This document shows positions 1-5,248 of a stretch of 5,248 nucleotides of DNA, one piece after another. Both the position numbers and the translations under genes were made by a program. This stretch comes from an uncultured archaeon (GTDB lineage: Archaea; Thermoproteota; Nitrososphaeria; Nitrososphaerales; CALBXV01), in the NCBI GenBank assembly GCA_937890045.1, contig CALBXV010000189.1, forward strand, positions 1-5,248, given 5' to 3'. The notes under the pieces were generated by a model. That model worked only from the letters and a program-made list of their open reading frames with translations, did no database searches and was not told the DNA's origin. Each line of letters starts with the position of its first letter. The first letter of the stretch is position 1.

Positions 1-73
1 ATATTTTTTTACCATTATTCATCGCATCTTTTAAGTAATCATCCTCATTTAATAATTCTTTTAATTTAATCAT
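1..73 (-). CDS. Start of an unidentified protein, partial at window edge
   Basis: The reading frame begins at the ATG at 71-73 and stays open for 24 codons to the window edge, giving MIKLKELLNEDDYLKDAMNN followed by GKKI. It is Lys- and Asp/Glu-rich and looks like the start of an alpha-helical protein; no domain can be named from so little. The start overlaps the TGA (70-72) of the 43-aa lectin-like frame as ATGA, the classic arrangement for translational coupling. A weak Shine-Dalgarno candidate (GGA, 81-83 on the minus strand) lies 7 nt upstream. It continues the same co-directional late-gene string. The ATG is supported by the overlap and the open frame; the function is unknown. Confidence 0.6.
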   Translation of the reverse strand, partial: MIKLKELLNEDDYLKDAMNNGKKI

Positions 74-201
74 TGTATTTTCCAAGTAGCCCCATCAACG
101 GTGCCATTATTACCATTACCGCTTGAATCATATGCAATGGTGCCGTGATTTTCATTTAATTTCCAATAAGCTTGTAAATCATCAAGTTTCAAATTTTCCA
201 T
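70..201 (-). CDS. 43-aa small protein with the opening motif of a LamG/ConA-like lectin domain
   Basis: This short frame starts at the ATG at 199-201, inside the end of the 278-aa gene, and stops with TGA at 70-72. Residues 11-40 read AYWKLNEN, then GTIAYDSSGNGNNGT, then DGATW. That is the usual first-strand signature of LamG-like jelly-roll domains (Laminin_G_3 type: YW.LDE..G..AYDSSGNGN.GT). Such domains normally run 150-200 residues, so only the first hairpin is present. AGGGA (202-206) touches the ATG with no spacer, too close for normal initiation. Translation may instead depend on termination and re-initiation at the 278-aa gene's TGA, which lies 20 nt into this frame. Its stop overlaps the next start (ATGA). 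It may be a real coupled small protein, a remnant of a lost lectin domain, or an extension reached by frameshift. The motif is clear; expression is uncertain. Confidence 0.5.
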   Translation of the reverse strand: MENLKLDDLQAYWKLNENHGTIAYDSSGNGNNGTVDGATWKIQ

Positions 202-1018
202 TCCCTATAATTTCATCAGCAGATTCTAAATTATATCCTATACTACTTGGATCCACTTTCAACATAAAAGTTGAACCACTTTGTTGTATAGTTAATGCAT
301 CATGTTCCATTATTTGTCCATTATTGAAAAATAAATAATCATTTTCATTAGTACTTACCATTCCTGATGGAGCTGATGCTGAAAATACACTAATAAAACT
401 GGCAGTGTTGTTAGTTATACTATCAGCCTTCTTTGAAAAATTCTTTCTTACATATTGTTGTCTACTAATATATAGTTCCTGTGCATCTACATAGGTTTTA
501 AGTGCGTTTTCAGTTGGTAATGAAACTGAACTACTATCAGTTAAGTCCGTATCATTTGAAAATTCATTTATCGTATATTCATTTAATGATATAGAACCAC
601 TTTGATAAACACTCCCAGTCATATAATGTGTATTATCAATTAAATCACCAAATTGAGTAGATCCCGACTTAAATATGGCCGCAGAAGTATTATATTCCGC
701 TAAAAGTGCTTCAGCAGTTACAGTTCCACCAACTGTTGCATTTCCAGGTACAGTTAAATTACTATTAACTACCAAAGTACCATCAACAGTAAAATCACCA
801 GTAGTTCCTGTATCTGTAAAGGTTTCAGAACCAACCAATACTGAATCAGATGCAGATACCGTATTAAATTGTACATTTGAATTTGTAGCTACTTCTTGTC
901 CAATAGATAATTGTTGTACAAGAAATGTAACTCCGTCATAAGGTACTCCACTATTAGAAACAGTTACTCCTGTTCCTTGATTAATTGTAAGTGGAAATTT
1001 TAATCTTCTTACTGCCAT
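182..1018 (-). CDS. Fibre-like structural protein, paralogue of the gp15 C-terminal extension (278 aa)
   Basis: Probable virion structural protein. Nearly its whole length (residues 6-278) aligns with residues 290-569 of the adjacent gp15-like protein, with the same order of blocks. These are SIGQEVA..SNVQFN (38-52), a TFTDTGTTGDFTVDGTL beta-repeat zone (67-82), SGSTQFGDLIDNTHYMTGS (118-136), SLPTENALKTYVD (166-178) and a conserved C-terminal module with NGQIMEHDAL (233-242) and IGYNLES.DEI..GKF (260-276). The xTExAxKTYxD element is common before the C-terminal parts of phage tail-fibre proteins. No signal peptide or membrane segment is seen; the sequence is rich in Ser, Thr, Gly and Val, as expected of beta-rich fibres. 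The start is supported by GGGG (1025-1028) six nt upstream, overlapping the gp15 stop codon (TAGGGG). It lies 9 nt after gp15. Inferred role: fibre or decoration subunit, possibly partnering the gp15 extension. Confidence 0.85.
   Translation of the reverse strand: MAVRRLKFPLTINQGTGVTVSNSGVPYDGVTFLVQQLSIGQEVATNSNVQFNTVSASDSVLVGSETFTDTGTTGDFTVDGTLVVNSNLTVPGNATVGGTVTAEALLAEYNTSAAIFKSGSTQFGDLIDNTHYMTGSVYQSGSISLNEYTINEFSNDTDLTDSSSVSLPTENALKTYVDAQELYISRQQYVRKNFSKKADSITNNTASFISVFSASAPSGMVSTNENDYLFFNNGQIMEHDALTIQQSGSTFMLKVDPSSIGYNLESADEIIGNGKFET
185..1003 (-). repeat. Paralogous fibre-like module, stand-alone copy
   Basis: This is the coding part of the 278-aa gene that matches the 3' half of the gp15-like gene (1031-1870). 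The duplication is tandem and in the same orientation. At protein level the last 49 residues before the stop match at 33 positions by hand alignment. At DNA level only short blocks remain, for example TGCATCATGTTCCAT on the plus strand, encoding the MEHDA motif. The duplication is therefore old, not an assembly artefact. Confidence 0.8.
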
Positions 1019-1024
1019 TATATA

Positions 1025-1028
1025 CCCC
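1025..1028 (-). promoter_or_regulatory. Ribosome binding site of the 278-aa gene, overlapping the gp15 stop
   Basis: The minus strand reads TAGGGG then TATA A before ATG. The GGGG run lies 6 nt before the start at 1018, and its first G is the last base of the gp15 TAG stop. Ribosomes ending gp15 would be released on this site, which suggests coupled translation of the two related proteins. Confidence 0.6.
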
Positions 1029-2737
1029 TACGAGTCAAATTTACCCCATGCCAGTATCTCATCATCACTCTCAAGTTCATATCCAATAGAATCTATATCT
1101 ACTTTAAGATAAAAAGAAGAAGCGGCTTGCTGTATTTCAAGTGCATCATGTTCCATATATTGACCATTAATAAAAAATAAAAAATCGTGTTCAGTTGTAG
1201 ATGTTAATGCTTCTAATCCCGGTACGGCGGCCGGTACTGATGCAGTTACAGCTGAAAAACTTGCTGTACTATTTCCAACTAAAGTGGTAGATATTTTAAC
1301 ATATTGTTTTCTTAAATATTGTAATCTTGAATCTGTATTTGCAACAGTAACATCCATATAAGTTTTAATAGCGTTTTCAGTTGCCAATGAAGTTGTACTA
1401 CTTTCTGCAAGAGTTACATCATTTGTTATTTTAGTTATATCATTTGATCCATTAATGCCCCAAGAACCTGTTACATACATACTACCCGTAAAATAGTGAG
1501 TATCTTCTAGAGTATCACCAAATCGAGTTGAACCACTTGTATAAAGTATTGATGCACTCACAAATTCCGTATGAAATTCTTGTGCTGTTAAAGTTCCTTC
1601 TATGGTTGCATCACCAGTAACCGATAGATCAGAAGTCATAGATAAAGAACCAGTAATCGCCCAATTTCCATCAACCCCTGACTCTGTGAAAGTTCTAGCT
1701 CCAATTAAAAATGCAGATGAAGTTACTGCATTAAACTGAACATTATCAGTTATTGCAACCTCTTGACCAATAGATACTTGATGAGATATTTCAGCTGAAC
1801 CATTATATGATTCTCCATCATTAGTAAGTGTTATACCAGTTCCAGACGATAGAGTAAATGGATTGGCCAAAGTAATAACTTCAGTTCCACCTGCTGATAC
1901 TTGTGATGCTGCTCCCGGAAACGTATCTCCCCCAAGTAATTCATCCATTAACGGTGCAACAGGAACATCTGTTTCCATTCCCATTACAATTCGTTTAGGA
2001 GTAATATATTTTTGCATCGTATGAGGTCCTGCTAACTCATTAAATGCCTCTGGTATCAAATATCCTTTAAGAGTAACACTAAACTCCGTTCTAATTATTC
2101 TTTCTGCGTCTGCAACCTCTGTTGCATCTGAATAACTATCAATATTAGTTCTAAATCTCATTTTATTGGGTTCACCCCAATAAGAACCTGCAGACCAATT
2201 AATTCTTTCAATCAATTTATTCATTTGTTCAATATAATGAGTCCAAACGATAAAATCGTAACTTAACACCATATAATCTGGCATTGCTACATTATAGTAT
2301 TCTCTTTGTGGTAATAATCCTTGTTGAACTGTAAAATTATCATATCTATTATTTGCGTTATATTTTCGTTCAAAAGAATAATGAAGTTTTGGTTCTTCAG
2401 GATCCATCTTATCAACTGACATTGTATCATCTTTTTCCATTCCAGTTCGTCTGAATGCTATAACAGGTAATATAATCTGTCGTTTAGAATCCCTCATAAA
2501 ACCAGTTTTTTGAACTGCGGCCCACCTTTCGGGAGAAGAATACATTATAGGAACTTTTACAGTTTCACCATTTTCAACAACTGATGGTTTAATAACATTC
2601 TCAAAATAGAACATAATTGCACTATCCATGTCCATCAAACTTACTGATACATCTTGTATAGTATCTTCTCGTTTATGTTGAAGAGCTCGATTTACAATTT
2701 TTCTTTGACTTCTTGGTACTGGTTTTTGTCTTGCCAT
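1028..2737 (-). CDS. 15: gp15-like tail sheath stabiliser/completion protein with fibre-like C-terminal extension (569 aa)
   Basis: In T4, gp15 forms the hexameric ring that caps the tail tube and sheath and joins the tail to the neck. Residues about 30-235 fit the gp15 pattern: FYFENVIKP (43-51), the VPIMYSSPERW segment (62-72; T4 gp15 has VPITYASKEHF), IILPVIAF (88-95), the central YDFIVWTHYIEQMNKLIERI block (160-179), and a T4-like ending FSVTLKGYLIP (219-229; T4 has LTFEVNGWMYP). It sits directly after gp13-like and gp14-like genes, as in T4. T4 gp15 is 272 aa. Here a linker (about 253-285) leads into 280 extra residues of Ser/Thr/Gly-rich fibre-like repeats, including SGSTRFGDTLEDTHYFTGS (401-419), SLATENAIKTYMD (450-462) and a C-terminal NGQYMEHDAL...GKFDS module. 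The start overlaps the gp14 stop by one base (TAATG), with GGAG (2744-2747) 6 nt upstream. The gp15 assignment is strong; the role of the extension is inferred. Confidence 0.8.
   Translation of the reverse strand: MARQKPVPRSQRKIVNRALQHKREDTIQDVSVSLMDMDSAIMFYFENVIKPSVVENGETVKVPIMYSSPERWAAVQKTGFMRDSKRQIILPVIAFRRTGMEKDDTMSVDKMDPEEPKLHYSFERKYNANNRYDNFTVQQGLLPQREYYNVAMPDYMVLSYDFIVWTHYIEQMNKLIERINWSAGSYWGEPNKMRFRTNIDSYSDATEVADAERIIRTEFSVTLKGYLIPEAFNELAGPHTMQKYITPKRIVMGMETDVPVAPLMDELLGGDTFPGAASQVSAGGTEVITLANPFTLSSGTGITLTNDGESYNGSAEISHQVSIGQEVAITDNVQFNAVTSSAFLIGARTFTESGVDGNWAITGSLSMTSDLSVTGDATIEGTLTAQEFHTEFVSASILYTSGSTRFGDTLEDTHYFTGSMYVTGSWGINGSNDITKITNDVTLAESSTTSLATENAIKTYMDVTVANTDSRLQYLRKQYVKISTTLVGNSTASFSAVTASVPAAVPGLEALTSTTEHDFLFFINGQYMEHDALEIQQAASSFYLKVDIDSIGYELESDDEILAWGKFDS
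1031..1870 (-). repeat. Paralogous fibre-like module fused to gp15
   Basis: This is the 3' half of the gp15-like gene (protein residues 290-569), homologous to the stand-alone copy at 185-1003. It has beta-rich short repeats of the type TGSLSMTSDLSVTGDATIEG (362-381), then the T.NA.KTY.D element, a short probably helical stretch with RLQYLRKQYVK (471-481), and the conserved terminal module. Both copies end at the same aligned residue (GKFDS and GKFET), so the module boundary coincides with the stop codon in each. Confidence 0.8.
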
Positions 2738-3222
2738 TAGATACTCCGTATCCTTTCAATGTTAAGATTAGAAAATCTAACTCTGAATGTTCCACAACTC
2801 ACAGTCCAATTATTATCCTGTAATCCTCCGATGAGTTGATTTTCATTTATAGATTGAATTTCAAAATATGCCCAATTCCATTCAATTACATCACCAAGTT
2901 CTGGAACTAATGATAAATCAATAAGAGACTGTCGTAAAATATGAAAATCTGCATTTTGTTGTTCGTCTGGTCCAAATTCATCATTATTCCAATCAAAATC
3001 AGCTGCATCTACTAAACAGGCAAACTTAACACCATCTTTCCACTTCTTACCATCAGCGGCTTCACCATACATATTTGTTTGAGTATCTTGAACTGATACT
3101 TTATAAAGAACTACTTGTTGATTTATTATCCCGTCTTTGCCGAGTCTAAGATCACCAATCAGTTCTTTATTTACCCGTTCAAAGACGTTTAAATCTCTTT
3201 GTGGTAAAAATCGTCCTGCCAT
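2737..3222 (-). CDS. 14: gp14-like neck (head-completion) protein, 161 aa
   Basis: Probable neck protein, part of the ring that closes the head portal and receives the tail in T4-like phages. The N-terminus MAGRFLPQRDLNVFERVNKE leads into a VVLYKVSVQDTQTNMYGEAA stretch (37-56). The key piece is residues 94-133: HILRQSLIDLSLVPELGD, VIEW, AYFEI, ENQLIGG. A GDVI.... YFEI....ENQ pattern is what I recall from gp14 proteins of T4-like marine phages. Position between gp13 and gp15 agrees with T4 gene order and is as important as the residues. At 161 aa it is much shorter than T4 gp14 (256 aa). ATG at 3220-3222 has AGGA (3230-3233) 7 nt upstream, overlapping the gp13 end, and lies 4 nt after the gp13 stop. 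It ends in a one-base overlap with gp15. It could alternatively be another head-closure family. Confidence 0.65.
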   Translation of the reverse strand: MAGRFLPQRDLNVFERVNKELIGDLRLGKDGIINQQVVLYKVSVQDTQTNMYGEAADGKKWKDGVKFACLVDAADFDWNNDEFGPDEQQNADFHILRQSLIDLSLVPELGDVIEWNWAYFEIQSINENQLIGGLQDNNWTVSCGTFRVRFSNLNIERIRSI

Positions 3223-3226
3223 AATG

Positions 3227-4375
3227 TTATCCTATGTAAATTGGTAATGGAACTTTTTGTAATTTTTCTTGTAATCGAGTTGATTCTTCACTATCTGCCT
3301 CTAACATCATTTTTCTACTTGCTGCTTCAAGATTTTCGCGAAGTTCAATTACCAAAGCTTCTTTTTCTGTTGTTGCCTCTCCTCGTAACGTATCACCGTC
3401 AAGAGTTGTCTCTGCATTTGGAACTGGAATAGAACCATATTTACTTCTAACCATTCCAAGTAATTCTTTTGATAACGCAAGTCCATATTTCCTAATCCAT
3501 TGTTTACCAACATCATTAATATATTGATATTGCATATTATCATATGGAACATTAGAATAATCAGAAACTCTACTTATTCCCTGACCAAATTGAGTCTGTA
3601 ATGGATTATCCCTATCACCTTTTAAGATATATTCAAACCACAACTTATAACTTGATACTGGATTTGGAAAAATTCTTATTTTATTATTTCTCAATTCAAA
3701 TGTATATGCTGATTTTCTTACTTGGTCATTAAACTCAATTGCTTGTATTCTCAAAAGGTCTGCGTATATCGGCATCATCATGAATTGAACAGCCGGGGTC
3801 ATTCCACCCCAACCAAAACTATCTAACATATTATAAGAACCAGCTCCTGTACCCGCATATGGGTCAAAATATCGATGAACTGCCGGTGCCGCTTCGTAAT
3901 ATACTTTACGAATTTCTATAGCTTCCCCACTTTCTGATGGTGTTGCCCATAATGAATTTAAATCATAAACTTGTGAACCACTATCCACAGTAATAGAACC
4001 ACTCTTAAAATCTACTGTTCCTCCTACTCCTGCCTCTGTACCATATTGTTCTGCAATTCTAATATTACTGGATAAATTTGGTGTTACGACCTTATGAGTG
4101 ACATTTGAACCTGTTGCCTGACCTTTTAATGAGAGTAAATTCTCTCTAATATTAAATTGATTGACTTGTGCCGAATATTCTGTAATAGATTCTTCAAAAC
4201 AAGTATAAAATTGTACATCTTGTAACTCAATTGCCATAATTGGATAACCCAGCCTACGAGATGCCCAAGTTGCAAATTTTGGTGCATCAGACTGAAATGT
4301 TGTATCGCTATCATACAACCCAAATGGTGTATTTCCACTTACTGCTGAACCACTTCCTGGCCATATAGCTTCCAT
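3227..4375 (-). CDS. 13: gp13-like neck protein, 382 aa
   Basis: Probable neck protein, which in T4 sits with gp14 below the portal and completes DNA-filled heads for tail joining. Residues 33-69 (KFATWASRRLGYPIMAIEL then DVQFYTCFEESITEY) match the RRLG.P...EL.d.q....ie.A...Y opening of gp13 proteins. The middle has EIRKVYY (154-160) and a Gly/Tyr-rich stretch. Residues 227-252 (ELRNNKIRIFPNP, then LWFEYILKG) form a beta region. The end, DVGKQWIRKYGLALSKELLG (288-307), then DGDTLRGEA and a helical acidic C-terminus finishing PLPIYIG, follows the family (KKY..AL.K..WG ... LP..FMIG). T4 gp13 is 309 aa; the extra length appears to be mostly the insertion around 85-140. The start is set by AGGAGA (4383-4388) 7 nt upstream. 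It is first gene of the neck operon, just behind a terminator, so a promoter is expected in 4389-4428. Confidence 0.75.
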   Translation of the reverse strand: MEAIWPGSGSAVSGNTPFGLYDSDTTFQSDAPKFATWASRRLGYPIMAIELQDVQFYTCFEESITEYSAQVNQFNIRENLLSLKGQATGSNVTHKVVTPNLSSNIRIAEQYGTEAGVGGTVDFKSGSITVDSGSQVYDLNSLWATPSESGEAIEIRKVYYEAAPAVHRYFDPYAGTGAGSYNMLDSFGWGGMTPAVQFMMMPIYADLLRIQAIEFNDQVRKSAYTFELRNNKIRIFPNPVSSYKLWFEYILKGDRDNPLQTQFGQGISRVSDYSNVPYDNMQYQYINDVGKQWIRKYGLALSKELLGMVRSKYGSIPVPNAETTLDGDTLRGEATTEKEALVIELRENLEAASRKMMLEADSEESTRLQEKLQKVPLPIYIG

Positions 4376-4382
4376 ATTATAT

Positions 4383-4388
4383 TCTCCT
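4383..4388 (-). promoter_or_regulatory. Ribosome binding site of the gp13-like gene
   Basis: AGGAGA lies 7 nt before the ATG at 4373-4375 on the minus strand. It is the best Shine-Dalgarno match in the window and fixes the start of the neck operon's first gene. Confidence 0.75.
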
Positions 4389-4428
4389 AAAAAAGATATT
4401 ATTACTCAACTATAAATATACAAGCAAT
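4389..4428 (-). promoter_or_regulatory. Inferred promoter region of the neck operon
   Basis: A minus-strand terminator ends at 4429 and the gp13 ribosome site begins at 4388, so the neck operon needs a promoter in these 40 bases unless the terminator is leaky. The stretch is almost all A/T. TATATTTATA (minus strand, 4411-4420) and TAATAATAT further down are possible -10-like elements, but no convincing -35 or exact minus-strand TATAAATA box is present. Placement is by exclusion, not by motif. Confidence 0.3.
4411..4418 (+). promoter_or_regulatory. TATAAATA box (T4-late-promoter-like), plus strand
   Basis: Exact match to the T4 late promoter consensus TATAAATA, in the context CAAC-TATAAATATA-CAAG. 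It reads into the HNH terminator and the antisense of the HNH gene. No plus-strand gene follows, so it may be a chance match in A/T-rich DNA, an antisense promoter, or part of a minus-strand A/T element. Confidence 0.3.
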
Positions 4429-4456
4429 AAAAAAGGGAACTCAAATGTGTTCCCTT
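4429..4456 (-). terminator. Rho-independent terminator of the HNH gene
   Basis: On the minus strand AAGGGAAC and GTTCCCTT form a perfect 8-bp stem (4449-4456 with 4433-4440) around an 8-nt loop. A run of six T follows (complement of 4429-4434, sharing the last two stem bases). It lies 20 nt after the HNH stop codon. On the plus strand no T run follows the stem, so it acts only in the minus direction. Confidence 0.85.
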
Positions 4457-4461
4457 CTGAT

Positions 4462-4469
4462 TATAAATA
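4462..4469 (+). promoter_or_regulatory. Second TATAAATA box, plus strand
   Basis: A second exact TATAAATA, here as TATAAATAT, 51 bases from the first and in the same orientation, on the other side of the HNH terminator. It would direct transcription antisense to the HNH gene, whose stop codon starts 8 bases away. No other exact copy was seen on either strand of the window. Confidence 0.3.
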
Positions 4470-4476
4470 TCAGGAT

Positions 4477-5121
4477 CTACTGTTTTCGTAAATTATCTTC
4501 CCATTTCATAACCTGTAAATTAGAAATGTTTGCTATTTCTTCGGCCGGTATCATATCTTTCCAACCTTTATCTATTGAAACTATATGGTCTACTTGGTAA
4601 GCCCCATCTACTCCCATTTTTCCCCAATTTTCTTCTAATTTTGAATAGTTTGGTAGTATGTGAAGAGGTTGTTTTCTGGTTAATCGTCTAACTTCATTTT
4701 GATACATTTTCTTGGAAGGATATTTCTGTTTGTATTCTTCCCATGAAGTAAAACCTGCTTTAGTTGCTCTCATGCTTTTTATGTGGTCTTCTGTTATTAC
4801 ATTTTTCCACGTTTTTTCATATTTGTAATTTGCACAGGAATCACATACAGTATTATTCCTAATGGATTCTGTTAGATGCCACTTGGACGAATAATATAAT
4901 ATATTTCCACAATCGTTACAATGTTTATAATAATCAGTTTTATCTAATTTACTCCTTCGAGTTTTTGGATAATTTGGATTTTTTTTACCTCTAAAATGAT
5001 CCCCATTTAATTTTGATTGACATGGTTTACACTTTGTGCCTGTTCTATTGGCATTATACCAACATCGTTTATTACTATAACTCACTTCACCATTACATAT
5101 TGGACATTTTCTATACCACAT
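4477..5121 (-). CDS. Free-standing HNH homing-type endonuclease with two CxxC-pair zinc clusters (214 aa)
   Basis: Predicted DNA endonuclease of the HNH family, of the kind that spreads itself among phage genomes. The C-terminal catalytic module is at 174-214: AYQVDHIVSI (Asp178-His179), the ISNLQ segment (Asn201) and WEDNLRK (Asn210), giving the DH...N...N metal-binding pattern. Two paired-cysteine clusters precede it: C6/C9 with C31/C34 (CPIC, CKPC) and C68/C71 with C93/C96 (CNDC, CDSC), probably zinc-binding and DNA-contacting. A GKKNPNYPK linker (46-54) resembles DNA-binding linkers of phage homing enzymes. The region RLTRKQPLHILPNY (146-159) is typical just before HNH motifs in T4-like phages. 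The ATG is supported by AGGGAG 10 nt upstream. It sits between two minus-strand terminators, so it is its own transcription unit; TATTAT (5147-5152) is a weak -10 candidate. No intron is evident around it. Confidence 0.85.
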   Translation of the reverse strand: MWYRKCPICNGEVSYSNKRCWYNANRTGTKCKPCQSKLNGDHFRGKKNPNYPKTRRSKLDKTDYYKHCNDCGNILYYSSKWHLTESIRNNTVCDSCANYKYEKTWKNVITEDHIKSMRATKAGFTSWEEYKQKYPSKKMYQNEVRRLTRKQPLHILPNYSKLEENWGKMGVDGAYQVDHIVSIDKGWKDMIPAEEIANISNLQVMKWEDNLRKQ

Positions 5122-5131
5122 TTCGTCATTA

Positions 5132-5137
5132 CTCCCT
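5132..5137 (-). promoter_or_regulatory. Ribosome binding site of the HNH gene
   Basis: AGGGAG on the minus strand lies 10 nt before the ATG at 5119-5121. A closer out-of-frame ATG (5127-5129) would give only a short peptide. The slightly long spacing and competing ATG could keep HNH translation low. Confidence 0.55.
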
Positions 5138-5168
5138 TTCTATTCTATAATAAGTATCAAGTAGGCAC

Positions 5169-5202
5169 AAAAAAAGGTCAGGAAAAATTCCCAACCTTTT
5201 TT
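5169..5202 (-). terminator. Rho-independent terminator after the right-edge gene
   Basis: On the minus strand GGTTGGGAA and TTCCTGACC pair over 9 bp around a TTT loop (5176-5196), using two adjacent G-U pairs. Flanking runs of six A and seven T extend the stem and give the U tract. On the plus strand the two G-U pairs become C/A and A/C mismatches, so the hairpin is better in the minus direction, although the plus strand also has a T run. Confidence 0.8.
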
Positions 5203-5223
5203 CGTTATTTAATCTGCTATGAA

Positions 5224-5248
5224 TTAAACGTAGTTGACATCTGCGACG
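5224..5248 (-). CDS. C-terminal end of an unidentified protein, partial at window edge
   Basis: The minus strand enters the window with codons GTC GCA GAT GTC AAC TAC GTT and TAA at 5224-5226, giving a C-terminus VADVNYV. This frame is preferred because its stop lies 21 nt before the terminator; one other frame runs through the terminator and the third also stops early. The codons end in C more often than in the neighbouring A/T-rich genes, which can mark a highly expressed protein such as a capsid component, but seven residues cannot identify it. Confidence 0.45.

Noticed and set aside
175..201. Programmed frameshift joining the 278-aa protein to the lectin-like frame
   Set aside because: The shift needed is +1 and no good slippery codon is seen at ACT TGA; the paralogue ends at the same residue, so the 278-aa stop looks natural. 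Kept only as an alternative.
123..338. 71-aa plus-strand open frame
   Set aside because: It is antisense to the lectin-like frame and to the conserved C-terminal module of the 278-aa protein; no family motif and no upstream Shine-Dalgarno sequence.
675..941. 88-aa plus-strand open frame
   Set aside because: It is the antisense of the 278-aa structural gene; its Val/Ser/Pro/Thr-rich product mirrors the repeat codons of that gene and no ribosome site is evident.
1031..1870. Fibritin (wac) or known tail-fibre gene identity for the repeat modules
   Set aside because: Fibre-like composition and the TENA.KTY.D element are shared by many phage proteins; no fibritin coiled-coil heptads or foldon sequence are visible.
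3241..3432. 63-aa plus-strand hydrophobic frame resembling a membrane protein
   Set aside because: It is the antisense of the Glu/Lys-rich helical C-terminus of gp13, which produces Leu/Phe-rich shadows.
3349..4338. Minus-strand frames of 67 and 70 aa in other registers of the gp13 gene
   Set aside because: Fully inside gp13 in another frame, with no recognisable motif or ribosome site.
4477..5121. HNH gene inside a group I intron
   Set aside because: It lies between complete transcription signals and genes, with no split coding sequence on either side in this window.

Overview
The window is an AT-rich piece of a tailed phage genome, most likely a T4-related myovirus. The style of the structural proteins (low-complexity Ser/Thr/Gly beta-rich repeats) resembles uncultured marine T4-like phages, but the host cannot be read from the sequence. 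All supported genes lie on the minus strand, so the layout is described from high to low coordinates.

Right edge (about 5169-5248): the last seven codons of an unidentified gene, then a strong minus-strand terminator. Next (4477-5121) is a free-standing HNH endonuclease with two paired-cysteine (zinc-binding-like) clusters. It has its own Shine-Dalgarno sequence and its own terminator at 4429-4456, so it is a self-contained insert between two transcription units.

Centre (1028-4375): a tightly packed neck operon in the T4 order gp13 - gp14 - gp15. The 382-aa protein is gp13-like (neck), the 161-aa protein is gp14-like (neck), and the 569-aa protein starts with a gp15-like domain (tail sheath stabiliser/completion). 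Genes are separated by 4 nt or overlap by 1 nt. The gp15-like protein carries about 280 extra C-terminal residues of fibre-like beta repeats not present in T4 gp15.

Left part (1-1018): the next gene (278 aa) is a stand-alone paralogue of that same C-terminal extension. Its 3' end overlaps a 43-aa reading frame with a recognisable opening motif of LamG/concanavalin-like lectin domains. The stop of that small frame overlaps (ATGA) the start of another gene that runs off the window.

Together the neck genes would build the connector between head and tail. The extension, its paralogue and the lectin-like fragment suggest, as an inference, a neck- or tail-attached fibre or decoration system, functionally comparable to but not homologous with T4 whiskers. 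Two exact T4-late-promoter-like TATAAATA boxes flank the HNH terminator but point to the plus strand, opposite to every gene seen. No tRNA, CRISPR array, insertion sequence or attachment site was seen, and there is no gene-free stretch longer than about 110 bases.
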